Assembly: GCA_036897485.1 (NCBI GenBank)
Contig: JAYMTF010000085.1
Span: 1-57,019, forward strand
DNA length: 57,019 nucleotides
Direction of reading: 5' to 3'
Origin: Pelargonium nanum
Taxonomy: Eukaryota > Streptophyta > Magnoliopsida > Geraniales > Geraniaceae
The notes under the pieces were generated by a model that did not search any database, was not told where the DNA came from, and was given only the letters and a program-made list of their open reading frames with translations. Below are positions 26,881-38,452 of the stretch, one piece after another. Position numbers and translations under genes: made by a program. Each line of letters begins with the position of its first letter. The stretch's first letter is position 1.

Positions 26881-28322
26881 CTCTTTCTTCCTATTGTAAT
26901 GAAGCTAAAAAAGTCCTTAATGGATTCTTCTTCCTGATGGGCCCGCTGCTTACTGAATGACTAAGAATCAATAGAGTACAATTCAATCAAGAATTGTCGT
27001 TTTACTTGTTTAGCGACCCCTTGTTACTGAAAAAGGGCATCTCACAGGTCGACTGCGCTTAAGAAAAGTGCGGGACGTCAAGTTCATAGTATCTCCTGCA
27101 TGACTCGATAGTGAGCATTGAGAAAAAGAACTGAGACTCAAGTAAAAAACGTACTTAGAGTCAAAGGTTGTGTTAAAAAAGAATCCTTGATGTACAAAGC
27201 CCAGAAACAGAATGTACAAGAGATTAAGTTTAAAGATTTACTTGATAAAAATAGGATTTATTAGAACCTAAATTCCTAACTTGTCCCGGTAAACCCGGAT
27301 ATATATATATAGCTATATGCAACCCCTTACTAAAGAACCCCCTAATACTAAGAATATAAGATTTTCTATATACTCTTACTCAAAGGTAACTCCTAAGAAG
27401 TAGGACTCTAAGAAAGAGAGACTCTATCCTTTTAGTATATCTCTCTTCCTAACAAGAAAAAATACAGAAGACAGAACACATTTAAGACTAAAGACATCCT
27501 ACTAAAAGAAACTGAACTAAAATACCTTTTAAACCTACGGTTCAAACAACCCAGACTTTCCTTGCTTTCCTGTCATTCATTGATGTCTATCAATCAAGTC
27601 CTTCCCCGAGGTACTTTTCTCTTGTCTGGTACTATGAACTTAGTATATGAGCTATATATGACTTGCAGTATTAGATAGTGTACGGTATTGGACTATATAG
27701 ACTGTTATGCTACTGTATTCCTTGTATTAACTAGATTGTTTTTGAAAAAGGAAAATCCTAGTAGCTAGTAGAACCTATGTATAATAATAGGACTGCCCTA
27801 CTTTATAGCGGACCCTATAACAGAGGCTCTTTCATACAGGGAGCTGCGAATTGACTAATAGCTAAAGTGTACTTAAGTAGATTCCCTATTTTGAGGCAAT
27901 AAAAAGTATGCCGTTTCAATACTGCAAAACCTGATAAAGTTTAGATCGGATAGGCATGGCCACTCTAAAGTACTGCAGAAAACAACACCCAAAGTAAAGG
28001 CGTAACTCTGCAACTATAAAAAGGTAGGTCCTGTGCTTGTATTCATAAAGAATCCCTTATCAGCAGTCACCAGAAAGAAGGGAACGCTCCTTGGCGTTTA
28101 CGTAGTTCTTGATAATTGCATACCTTTTTGGTAGCAGGATTTCTGTTTTGCTTTAGGTTATAAAAATGTAAACGAAATCTCAAAAAGCTGGGAAACTGAA
28201 GACTATTCCTTAATAAAAATCTATTCTAACTTCATATATTCAGCATTGTATACACACTATAAAAAGAACTCTCTTAGATATAACAAAAGACTCTCTCGTA
28301 TAGCGGGCAACTCTAAAAACTA

Positions 28323-28395
28323 AATGAAAAGTTGGTAGAACATTTAACTGTGCGGGTGTTTGAGAACCACTAATGGAAAAATCTCGAGTTATTCG
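28323..28395 (+). pseudogene. tRNA-like relic (D arm side)
   Basis: AGTTGGTAGAACATTTAAC followed by TGTG matches the left half of the relic at 26815 with a few changes. Only a blurred T-arm word (GTTTGAGAACC, shifted left) follows. It looks like a decayed duplicate of the same ancestral tRNA-like sequence. Confidence 0.3.
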
Positions 28396-28500
28396 AGTAT
28401 CGAGAGTACAACAGGGTTTTTTAAATCATGTAAATAAATAAAAATATGGCTTTCTAAGGCTTATGCCAGTAAGGAAACAATTGAGATTCTTCCGTCAAAT

Positions 28501-28560
28501 GGGGGTATAGTGGATATAGCGTCAGTCAAGTAATAAGAGTCCGGTGTCGGTTAAAAAGAA
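28501..28560 (+). pseudogene. possible tRNA-like relic
   Basis: GGGGGTATAGTGGATATAGC, then GTCAGTC and GTGTCGGTT recall the acceptor and D arm (TAGTGGATAGAGCGTC) and variable region of a tRNA. Neither the anticodon stem nor the T arm can be paired. Weak. Confidence 0.2.
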
Positions 28561-28900
28561 AAAAGTACGTAACCCATGTAAGATTCTGGATGCCGTGATT
28601 GAATTTATGAGAATCTATGAACTAAGGAATCTACTAAAACTTCCTGTTCTATCTTGATATACAACCTTTTTTTAGAATTTAAATAATTAAAGTGTCCTCT
28701 TGAGTTTCTGCCTGAGGCTACTCCTCTGTTTTTAAGAAACTAGATTTAGATTTAAACCCTCCTTTTTATTATCTCTACTCTATCAAAACCTCCCCAATAA
28801 CTAGGAAAGAACTCTGTAACGTCTAGTATTTGAAAAACCGAATACCCGTTTTTACAAAAAGTAAGAATTAAGAAAAAAGGACCATAGCTATGAGAGGCGC

Positions 28901-28914
28901 TTGCCTATAGGCAA
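28901..28914. other. palindrome TTGCCTATAGGCAA
   Basis: A perfect 14-base palindrome with the flanks C and AG, so CTTGCC...GGCAAAG. It resembles the hairpin at 1061-1077, which suggests that a small palindromic word recurs. Confidence 0.4.
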
Positions 28915-29570
28915 AGAGTTAAAATTCTAATTTAACCCCCAAGGGCCCCGTAGGAATGGAATCGTTTGAGAGACCCTAGTATGTCACAGTTGAAATAAGG
29001 GAGAAGCTATTAAGTTTCTAAAAAAGGGTCCCGTTTAAAAATAATTTGTACGGGTGGGTTATAATAGACGGAAATATTAAGTTTACATTATGAGTTGACA
29101 AATAAAGAGCATGCGCTTCAAGGCATCCTCCTTAATATAGTATTTTTTAGGATTTCCTCCTCCTTCAGCTCCAAAAGAAAAGGGGTAGGAATACGAGGCA
29201 TAAACCATACTAAAGGGGGCTCTTGTCTTTCTAAATTTTGATAAAACCTTCTCTACGCGACACAATAAAAAGTAAGGGGAATCCGGATCCGCTTCTCCTT
29301 AAGAGACCTACTCTCTTATTTGTAATAAATCCTACTTTTAAACGAAGTTTTAGCTCTAGTTATGAATCGTGAATACTATATGATTCTTGTATAATCTCTG
29401 AAATTACCCTTTGAAAACCCGAAAAAACGAATGTCAACTTGACACTCTACTTGCATGAAATATTATAAATACCGATCTCTTGTCTAAGGAAACTTACTAG
29501 TAGAAGAAACTTCTTACTACCATTTAAAGAGGTAGTACCATAAAAATCCCAGAAAAAAAGTTCAATAATA

Positions 29571-29612
29571 CAGAACGAGGACTTGAATCCTAGCACCCTG
29601 AAGTAAGCTAAA
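29571..29612 (-). pseudogene. possible tRNA T-arm fragment
   Basis: The minus strand reads GGGTGCTAGGATTCAAGTCC, a variable-loop and T-arm-like block, but no D arm is visible upstream. It may be a tRNA fragment or chance. Confidence 0.2.
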
Positions 29613-30200
29613 TAAATAGGAGAAGTTTTATCTTTTGGTCAAGAACACATTCATTGCACAGATTGTTCGAGAAATATCATATTGGAATCTAACTAGGTCA
29701 AGAGAATACTACAGAATTCATGTTTGATTGTATTTTTTAATATTCAAGATTTAGAGTTAAGCCTTAAACAAGTTCCTGTTTGACAGTTATGAAGCACCAC
29801 TTATTCGTCAGGAATCCCTAAGAAGCTATTACACAACAAGTAAAGAACTCCCTGTTAGACGAAGCCTACCCTTTAATTAATCAAAAGGAAGAAAATCATT
29901 CAGATTCCAGAATAAGAAAGACTCTTATTAATTAAGTGTTCGGTACTACCCTCTATCTATATAGGGGCTGCTGGTATCCTTTTAATAAAACTATAAAATA
30001 TAAAAACGTGTCCAAAAGCTGCCTTTTGAAGGACCCTCTAGAATCTAATAAATAGCCAAGATTTGATAAAAGATACTAGAATTTACTATCTATAATGCAA
30101 CAACATATAAAACTTTACTACCCTTCTACAATTATCCTAGGAATGTTTTTAATACTCTAAATCTGGGACAGGATAAGAGGACTTTTTAGAGCAATTTTAC

Positions 30201-30275
30201 CCATGACAAAACACGATTTGAACCCGCGCATCACGAGCAAACGAACCGGTGCTCTACCACGTAGCTATTGAAGGA
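30201..30275 (-). pseudogene. tRNA-like relic, trnH-like 3' half
   Basis: On the minus strand AGCTACGTGGTAGAGCACCG is followed by GATGCGCGGGTTCAAATCG. The right part resembles plant tRNA-His (CCATGCGCGGGTTCAATTCC), while the left part is the general GGTAGAGCA D-arm seen in the other relics. The anticodon arm CACCGG/CTCGTG pairs imperfectly around an 8-base loop with no clear anticodon. The acceptor ends do not pair. Confidence 0.4.
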
Positions 30276-31282
30276 AGATAGCTAAGGTTCCTCTCTCTAC
30301 ACTCTCTTGTATACTCTGTTTATTCATTTAGGATATTTTGAAGAAGGTTTTTACAACTCTGTTACTATATAAATAGGCCTAACACTTTTCTGTATATAAG
30401 TGACAATGGCGGCAATTAAGTACTGTTATTTACGACACTCCTACTCCTTATAGTGTAAAGCGTACAATTTTAGTATAATCTACAAAAACAAAGCAAATTG
30501 TATTCACTTAACTCTACCATCTCAATAAGTTACTTGCTTAATACTAATTCAGAAAAGAAAAGTAGTACTCTCAAGCGAAAGGTGGAATTTAAGGGTCTCA
30601 AGGGCACCTTTTCTTAGATTTGTCCTTTAGTTTTGGGTTTTTTGACAGTAGCCTCAAAGATTAAAGAGTATTTTAATATTTTAAGCTGGATAAACTGTAT
30701 TTTTAGGTCTTTTAGCTATAGCGGATAGGTATAACTATAACTAGCTTCTTTAAATTAGCATAACCGAGATGTATTTACTTCTTTTCCCGAAACTATATAG
30801 AAACCCCTTTAAGGTCGAAAAGAAAACTTTCTGTATTGAGAATCCTGTTGTCTGTTAATTAAGCTTCTCTTCGCTAGTCGAGACCCGCTTGTGCATTAAA
30901 GATTATAAACCTTTGCTTTCGAACTTAGCTTCCCGCACAAACTGGTAAAAGAAATTTGGTAAAAAACAGAAGCTTCGCTCAAAAAAATGAAAGGGAATTC
31001 ATAGGCAAGTAATTTCATATTTCAGAGGTTACTTGGGGAGCTTTTATTAAATCATTATTCTAAGAAAAGAGGATTACCCAGAAGTGTACTAAGTTTTATA
31101 CTTTAACTGGATTGAACCCTTTTCTGGATCTATTCAGTCTATGCTTCAACGAAAGTCGTTGGTTTATTTCAAATAAGAAGTAACTATAACCAACATGTTA
31201 CTAAATTGAAGCTTTACCAGAGTAATCGAGCACATTGTCTAGTTTCTTATGGCTCTTATTTTATCTAGTTTAAAGTTAGAAG

Positions 31283-31346
31283 TAAATTGGCTTTGCATAA
31301 ACTTTAGAGACCAAAAGCCATAGGTTCGAATCCGACCACTCCTTAA
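31283..31346 (+). pseudogene. tRNA-like relic, trnP-like 3' half
   Basis: AGCCATAGGTTCGAATCCGA followed by CCACTCC resembles the 3' half of plant mitochondrial tRNA-Pro (GGCCATAGGTTCGAATCCTG). The T loop TTCGAAT is intact. No D arm or TGG anticodon is visible on the left. Confidence 0.35.
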
Positions 31347-33397
31347 TTTTTGCTAGGGGATATAGAAAGCTTAGGCATAAAGAGTTAGTAAATATATTCT
31401 GATCTCTAAAAAAAGTAAGTCAACCCCCCATTCAACGTCTTCGATAATTGTAAGTGGGATTCTTATTATACTTTATATAAGAGTTTAGCTATCTGAGCTC
31501 TAAGGGGTGCCGTTTTAAGGCTCCTTCCTCTACCAATTGGAGCCCAAATGACTACACTTAATAACATTAATAAGGGGAATACTTATTCAATAAAAAGGTT
31601 CAATTTTATTCTATAATTTAGCTTTAACCTGCTGCGTTCGAAATATAATTAGACTACTATATGAATTTCGTAAATCTAATACTTATGTATCCGTATGGAA
31701 TAACTAGGGTCACGAGGGTGGAAGAGAAGCAACAGCAAAGGCTGAATATTTACTTCAATATTTTAATAAGATCAACTTTTCTGGTATTTGCAAATAAGAT
31801 ATATCCTAAAAAGAGGCGTTCCTAAGCGTGGGTTTGACATTAACTCGCTATCAAAATGTATAGAATTTTAGTGTATAACTCTAACTTTTGTTGTGTAAAC
31901 TTGCTCTAGCTAAAAGTAGCTTATTATTATATACAGTAGTCTTTTTTTTAATTTATCCTAAGATTTGCACTCTCAATTGAATAAAATAACCTAATCTTGG
32001 CTTGGTACGAGGCTCGTAAGAAAAGATAAGATTGTATCAGTTCCTTTTTTGCAATTTTGGTAAAACTAAAGAAAGGATGAGAAGGGCTTCAGTGGGTACA
32101 GAAAACAGGGAATAGATCACAGGTTCTTTGAAAGGGGGGTACACTATAGTTATAGTAAGGGATCTTAATTAAACAAGAAAACGGACTCACTTTTACAGCG
32201 ACATCAATAACAATTACGAATATTCCCTAGAAGCTCAAGTATTCCACTTGATATCAGCGGGACCTGTCCCCTATAATTAATTTAGGAAAAGAGGGAGGCC
32301 GCGTCTTCATCATGGATGGTCTATTTTAAGTATACTTAGGTCTCTAGAGGGATCCTATATTCTTAAATGTTAGAAGCCCCCTTAATTACTAAAATTTATT
32401 GACAAGGAACTTCGTTTTTAGATACCACTAAATCCAAAAAAAACCACAAGTATTAAGAAATTTGATGAACAAAAAGAGAGACAAAGAAAGCTGTTCTAAA
32501 ATAACCAACCCCTGCTGTTGAATATGGAACTAAGTTAGTTAGTAATCAGGTCGATCCTGGGCCCATAAGTCTAATAGCTAGTTCTTTGCACCCTTTATTT
32601 ATCATTATCATTTTCTTTATAAAACTTATCGAATGAAATTTATTTAATTTATTAATATGAGACTCATAGCTAACTTTTATTTTAAAAAAGGAGTTCGTAA
32701 AAGGACAAGAGTCACATTTCGGTACACTGCCGGTGGGCAAACGAGTCAGTTGCATGTAGGAGATTAGTATAAATTAGTTGAAGCATATCACTAATAAAAG
32801 TTATGTTACGCATTTGAACCGGAGAAGAAATTCTAGTGGTGTTGCAAGGTACAGCGCGTCTTTGTTAATTAGAAAAACAGAAAAGGTATTGCTAATTCGT
32901 TATCTCGAAATATGGATAGTTATGCGGTTAATTCATATCAATATCTCAAAATGTTAGGTTCACACCATAGATTTCTAGCTAGCCGAAACCCCTAATCGCA
33001 GTGTCTCCACTAGCTCATATCAGTTTAGTAGATGGGAAAGTTTATACCGAGGGTAAATATAGCATTTATTGGATACAAATTTTATTCTACTTTCTGTACA
33101 GATAAAAAGATAAAGTTAATAAAGGAGCCCCTTATATAGTTTTAATTAGTATCTACCCCGTAGGAGAAACTCATCCCGGTATTTCATATTTAAATTTAGA
33201 CATAGTAATATAATTGCTAGGATTTCTTATAGTAAGGTAGCTTTTATGTTTTATGTACTACAAAGGACTCTCTAAGGGCTTCTCATAGAACGATCGTTGA
33301 TTTGTCTTTATAATTATAAAATATTGTAAGCTATTCTAACCTAAAAGGAGTGACTTTGAGTGGAAAACCCTTTACTGTAAATGCCCCTAAATTATTA

Positions 33398-33411
33398 GTA
33401 TACATGTATAC
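33398..33411. other. palindrome GTATACATGTATAC
   Basis: A perfect 14-base palindrome in AT-rich desert. No associated feature. Confidence 0.4.
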
Positions 33412-36400
33412 ATTTAGATCAGATAGAGGTTCCTTAGACATGAATTGTGAAATATAGGTTAGTCCCTCGGCGGCGTTTGAGTAAGAATTAAGGGTGTCGG
33501 CTTAAAAAGCTGATGTAGATATAGTATATTTCTAGTTCATTTGACTCTAAAACGGTCCCTTCGAGAAAACCTCACTGGGTACTGTAAGTCTCAGATAGGA
33601 AGAGTCTCTTGTCTTAATTGAATCAAGACTAAAGTAAAGGAAGGGTTATACTACTGGGAGATCGTTAGTAGGTTTGGCATTATTTATAATAAGCAATACA
33701 ATTACAAAATTTAGTAATCTCAATATGGTTTCTTTTATACGAAGCTCTGTTGGTTAATTTGAGAAGAAAAATTTTTAAAACATTTACATATTTAACGGGA
33801 GCGGCCCTGGTATAGGAAAGGATTAATCGAGGATCTATTGTAGTAATTTTCAAGTTCAAGGAAAGCCGTCTTATAATAGTCGTGTAAAGGATATAAAGTA
33901 TTATCTATTTTTAACTTTCATTTATATTTGTGTTTTTTGGTATACAAAGTACTAATTGCATAGATTGTAGTTTGTCGCCTCGCGTTTACCAGATCCTTAA
34001 GAAATACAGAGTAACTCAAATTAAACATGCTAGGAGCTCCCATCTTAGAGTCTTCTTCTTTTCCTTATAAAGACAGGGTGTATTAAGGACATTTTTTTCT
34101 GACTTTATAATTCAGAGTTTACTCTATTTTATATAGGTTAAAGTGTCCTTATTCACTGACAAACGCACTGAAGAACCCACAAATGACAATATGGATAGAA
34201 GCAAGTATTGATAAAAAAGGATTCATGAGATCTTCTACGTGTATTTCAAGGAACTTTAGCAACACTTTCTTTGGTATAAACTCATCTTCAGTATTTTTAT
34301 AAGTTCTTTCCTTACTTTTATCAGTTTGATATTCCAAACAGCTTAATCTTATAAATGTAGGCATCTACTATCCTCCTTTATACTAGGCTATACTGTGTCG
34401 CTTTTTTCTATAGGTACGAGAGCCCCTGTGATATGCCCAAAAGTAAATACTAAATTTAATAGCACGTTTCCTTAGGTCTATCCCAGCTTTTATATACCCG
34501 GTTTTTAAATATCTCATATCCGCCATTATCAATTAAGCTCTACCCGTATTAACTAAATAACCGATAAGTAAAACCCCAACAACAGCATAACTTATGAGGA
34601 AATCAAAAAGTAAAGTAAATAACTTGTGAGTGTTTCATGATCCTCAAATTCAGGTAAAGTTGAAGGTTTTGGAAAAATTCCTTGCTAGAAACATGAATAA
34701 GAGAGGAAACTTTATTAAATTAAAGAAAGAGATTTACCTAACTATAAATAGCAGCATAGCATATTCTATAGGGCGCGGGCTCCCTTATAATGGGGCAGGA
34801 TTCTTATTTAGGAAGAAGTCCTTTTTTTCTTTATGGGAGCAGGCAATCAATCCAGAAATGTTCTCTATTTCAATTATAAGGTTAAATAAAAGATAAACTC
34901 ATAAATGTATTTACGTATATGTCTGCTCAGCTTAGTAAATATTAGCAGAATCTACGAAATAAACCTTGACTAGGAGGTGGTTGCTATACCTATTTTAATT
35001 TAATAAGCGAGATTGGTTATCCACAGTAGGTACCAACCTGGAGGATTTTAACTAGTTTAGTATAAATAAACGCAATTACAAGGGTATTTTTGAATTCCCC
35101 TCAACCTGATTGAAAACTGACAGAGTTCAAAGTGTTATATGCCCTATCTATAAGTTTACTAAATATGTATCATTTACTCTTAGGTTCGAGATTTTAATAA
35201 CTTTTCCTTATTGAAGCCTCTTTTTTAAAACAACGAAACCGCATGGTCAGAGTAACATAAAGCTTTAGTCAAAGAAGGAATGCTTTTTACTGAATGAAGA
35301 AATTCACACGAGTACAAAGAGCCCAAATAAGGGCGGTACATAATCTTACTATACTTTAGATATAACATTTATCTAGAATGCAATTAGTTTTTATTTCTTG
35401 TAATAATTACATCTAGACTCAGAAAAAGGGGATAAAGGATAACAAAAAAACTAGAGAGATTCTTTTATATATTTTAAGTAAAGGAGACCGAAATGAAGTC
35501 ATTATTAGTTTAATAAAGATTTCTTGTTATTGATGAAGACCCTGTGGCGATTGGACTTCTATATGCCATTTCTTGATCTTCAATTTTATTGATTTGAGTG
35601 AATGTGTTACTATACACACAATTAATGTAAAATACACAACGAACTGCGGTATTTAGTTAGAAAAAGGGGTGCTGCCTAATACTTGAGAATCTTACCAAAT
35701 CCTAAGGGGCCCTTATCTTTTGTTACTGCTGAAGAAGCTTTACTGGGTTTTAGAGAATCTATCAAAAAGTGTTTCCTATTTATCTACGAAGGATCTCCTA
35801 TTCTACTGTGAGTTCCTTTAAAAAATTGATTCTTAGGTACATTCAGTTTTTCTAAAAAGAAGGGTAATAAAAAGACAAATTCAGGTTCAATATTTAGTTA
35901 ACTTACTATAGGAAGTCTTTGCTTTACAAACTTTCAGTTCAAAACTGCTTGCTTATTTTCTATCGGTTTCTATTGATTTACTAATAACTACTCTACTATC
36001 GTAAACCTCGTCTTTGTGAAGCCCAGATAAAGAGAGAGACTAGTGAAAATATGTCTATAACTTCGTTCGCTACAAGGTATATCATGTTTAAGTGTCTTCT
36101 TCGGTATTACACAGTTTTTCTAAAAACAGCGCTGGTATCCCTTGGGTTTATAATTTTTAAAAAGTCTCCATGAATAAGGAATCAAATTAGAATTTTTATA
36201 GCGTTAAAACTTTAAAGGAAACTCTTGCCTATATTTGTACTAAATATCAGAGAAAAATGAGCCTTCAATCAAGAAAATAGAAATACTAGAAAAGAATTGC
36301 CTGTTTAGCTCTAGTAGAAGCTAGTTGGAGCGCTGTTGTGAAGAATACGGGGGCTTATAAGAATGGAAGAAGGACCGCCTCTCTATTATTAAAACCCGGT

Positions 36401-37737
36401 TTTTGTATTAATTAAATAAAGGATAAGACAGGGTAACATAATCACAACCCTAAAACTTGAAATGCTTAACATAACGTAGAATCCCAAGTTTTACTATTTT
36501 TATAACTTCTTATGGAATGTAGTGTACTTTAAAAGTTTTTGGATAAGAAAGCTCTTTCGAAAGAGTAAAAACAAATCCTGGTCAAGGGACTACAGTATAG
36601 AGTATTTTTAGAATTCCCGCGATGACATGCCAAAGTTAAAAACAGTTATACAGAGTATAACTTACATAAATAATATACTGAGCAAACATTTGAGCTTTAT
36701 AGCCTCCCCTAAACAAAAGGGGCGCTCCTTAAGGTGGTATAACAGTAAGCAATTAGAAGCCCCCCCGAGGATACCTAGTTAATTACTAAGCTATTCTATT
36801 AGGCAAGCATCCCATCAGGTTGTAATATAAAACTAACTTAAGAGGTTATCTCTACTTTATAGTATTTATATTATTCCAAAATTCTTACACATAGAAAGAA
36901 AATTTCATAGAGATATAAAAGTAAAAGGGTGAAAGCTAATGGTTCAATAAGGGGCGTGTGTGATATAGGGGCTGGTTATTAATAGGACTAATCCCGTTAT
37001 GGTAAACCTCGAAGAATAAACATTTTAATGAGAGATTAAGGTAAAACAAAAAAGTCACAGCCCACTTCACAAGGAGGAAGCAAGTAGTTTAGTAATAATA
37101 GATATTTCTACCTTGATTGGAAGGATCAACTAAGATAAGGAAGGGGCAAGGCATAGAACGCTAATTAATCCGGACTTCGCTCATAGAAAAACAACTAGCT
37201 ACATTAGCAAGGAACTAAGAAGGAATACAAGTGTTATATCCGTTGTCTGCAGGTTAGTAAATTACAGAAACTTGGAAAATGCAATCAAGAGAGGATTTAA
37301 TGCTCATTATGTTAAACAAAAACTTTTTGGCTTTTCTAATAATTGCTATTTCAACAACTGTCAGTTGGAACAGGAGCCCTTGCGTTATCAAGCACAATTA
37401 AGTAATAAGTAAATAAATCAGAATTGAGTCTTAACAAGCAATAATCCGGTAACTTTGTACCCTTACTAGTGAGTCATCAAGATCTAAGGGGCTTGCTTTT
37501 ATCACCAAATTTTTTTATTATTACGAAAAAAGTATCAAACTTAATTTTATTTATAAGTATTAGCAGTTACTTAGATTTTAGCTATCCTGTGAGGAGTTCC
37601 GTGTTATAGATTCGACATATACATGGGAGAAGAGAAATCCTCCATAGAATTAAGAATCACTTAAATAGAACATATTCGATTGATAGTAGTAATAGGCAAA
37701 AAAGCCAGAGTATAAAATCCGTTTCTTTGATTTACAT

Positions 37738-37805
37738 GGATTCTTTGAGTGGTAGAGCAACCCGTTAACTTTTAAGATAGCGTTGGTTCAAATCGCATAA
37801 TAGTC
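37738..37805 (+). pseudogene. tRNA-like relic
   Basis: GAGTGGTAGAGCAACCCG, TTAACTTTTAAG and GCGTTGGTTCAAATCG have D-arm, anticodon-region and T-arm words in order at tRNA spacing. The T stem (GTTGG against CGCAT) and the acceptor do not pair. The identity is unclear; GTTAAC recalls tRNA-Asn. It shares the 15-mer GAGTGGTAGAGCAAC with the relic at 54715-54790 on the other strand. Confidence 0.4.
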
Positions 37806-38428
37806 GAACCCATCAAGGGAAATAGCCGACAAGGGGATCCTTTTAACGAGCCTATCCCGTTTTAAAGTCTATAAATTGGAAAGAGTTTCCAGAGTCTAGC
37901 AAACAAAACCTTCTTAGTTTGTCCCTCTTATACTAGTATTGAAAGCTATTCAAATGACCTGCCCGCCACCTACCGACCTGTTATGCCCAAGAAATATTTC
38001 CATAGAATTAGTATCAAAGCACTATAGACCCAGAGATCTCGTGAAAATTCTCTTTCAGGTCTCTAATCAGAGGCTTTTTCCTTACCTAAAATTAGTAATT
38101 TCTCAAGTAATAATGTTACTATAAACTATACCTAAATTATAGTATATTAAGCTACTCATAATCATGCTTTTTAATTAACTAGTAATTTTGACCCTTTTCA
38201 CCTCAGATTAAGAGTATCCTTTTTTGCTATTGACTAAGTAGTATAATCGAAATATATATTCCCAATCTGTAGTTCACAAGAATATTATTAAAGTTATATC
38301 TTATTTTAATATAATGCTCGCAAAATATATTAGAGCTTAACCCTTTTTAAGGCAGAAAGTCTAGTTTTACCTTTATTAATTCGTGAGAATTCAAGAACAT
38401 AACATAATGGACAGCAAAGCCCTAAGAA

Positions 38429-38452
38429 ATATATATAATATATATAATATAA
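38429..38452. repeat. AT tandem repeat
   Basis: A roughly ten-base unit AATATATATA repeats about twice. Simple sequence. Confidence 0.5.

Larger units (their letters stand above)
20900..27900. other. repeat-rich island of different base texture
   Basis: The plus strand is enriched in CTT, CCT and ACCTA words compared with the desert on both sides. It carries the degenerate repeat array (21.4-23.6 kb), copies C and E of the dispersed repeats and four tRNA relics. 1-900 and 43.7-44.7 kb share words with it, for example CTCTTGTAAACCTAAACT at 271 and CTCTTGTAAAACCTAGACT near 22219. The segment may be a transferred or older duplicated block, but its source is not recognised. Confidence 0.4.

Noticed and set aside
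32810-32850. GCATTTGAACCGGAG, possible antisense T arm
   Set aside because: No further tRNA structure could be paired around it.
34630-34896. 88-codon ORF on the plus strand
   Set aside because: It starts with GTG, has no recognisable family motif and no conserved neighbour.
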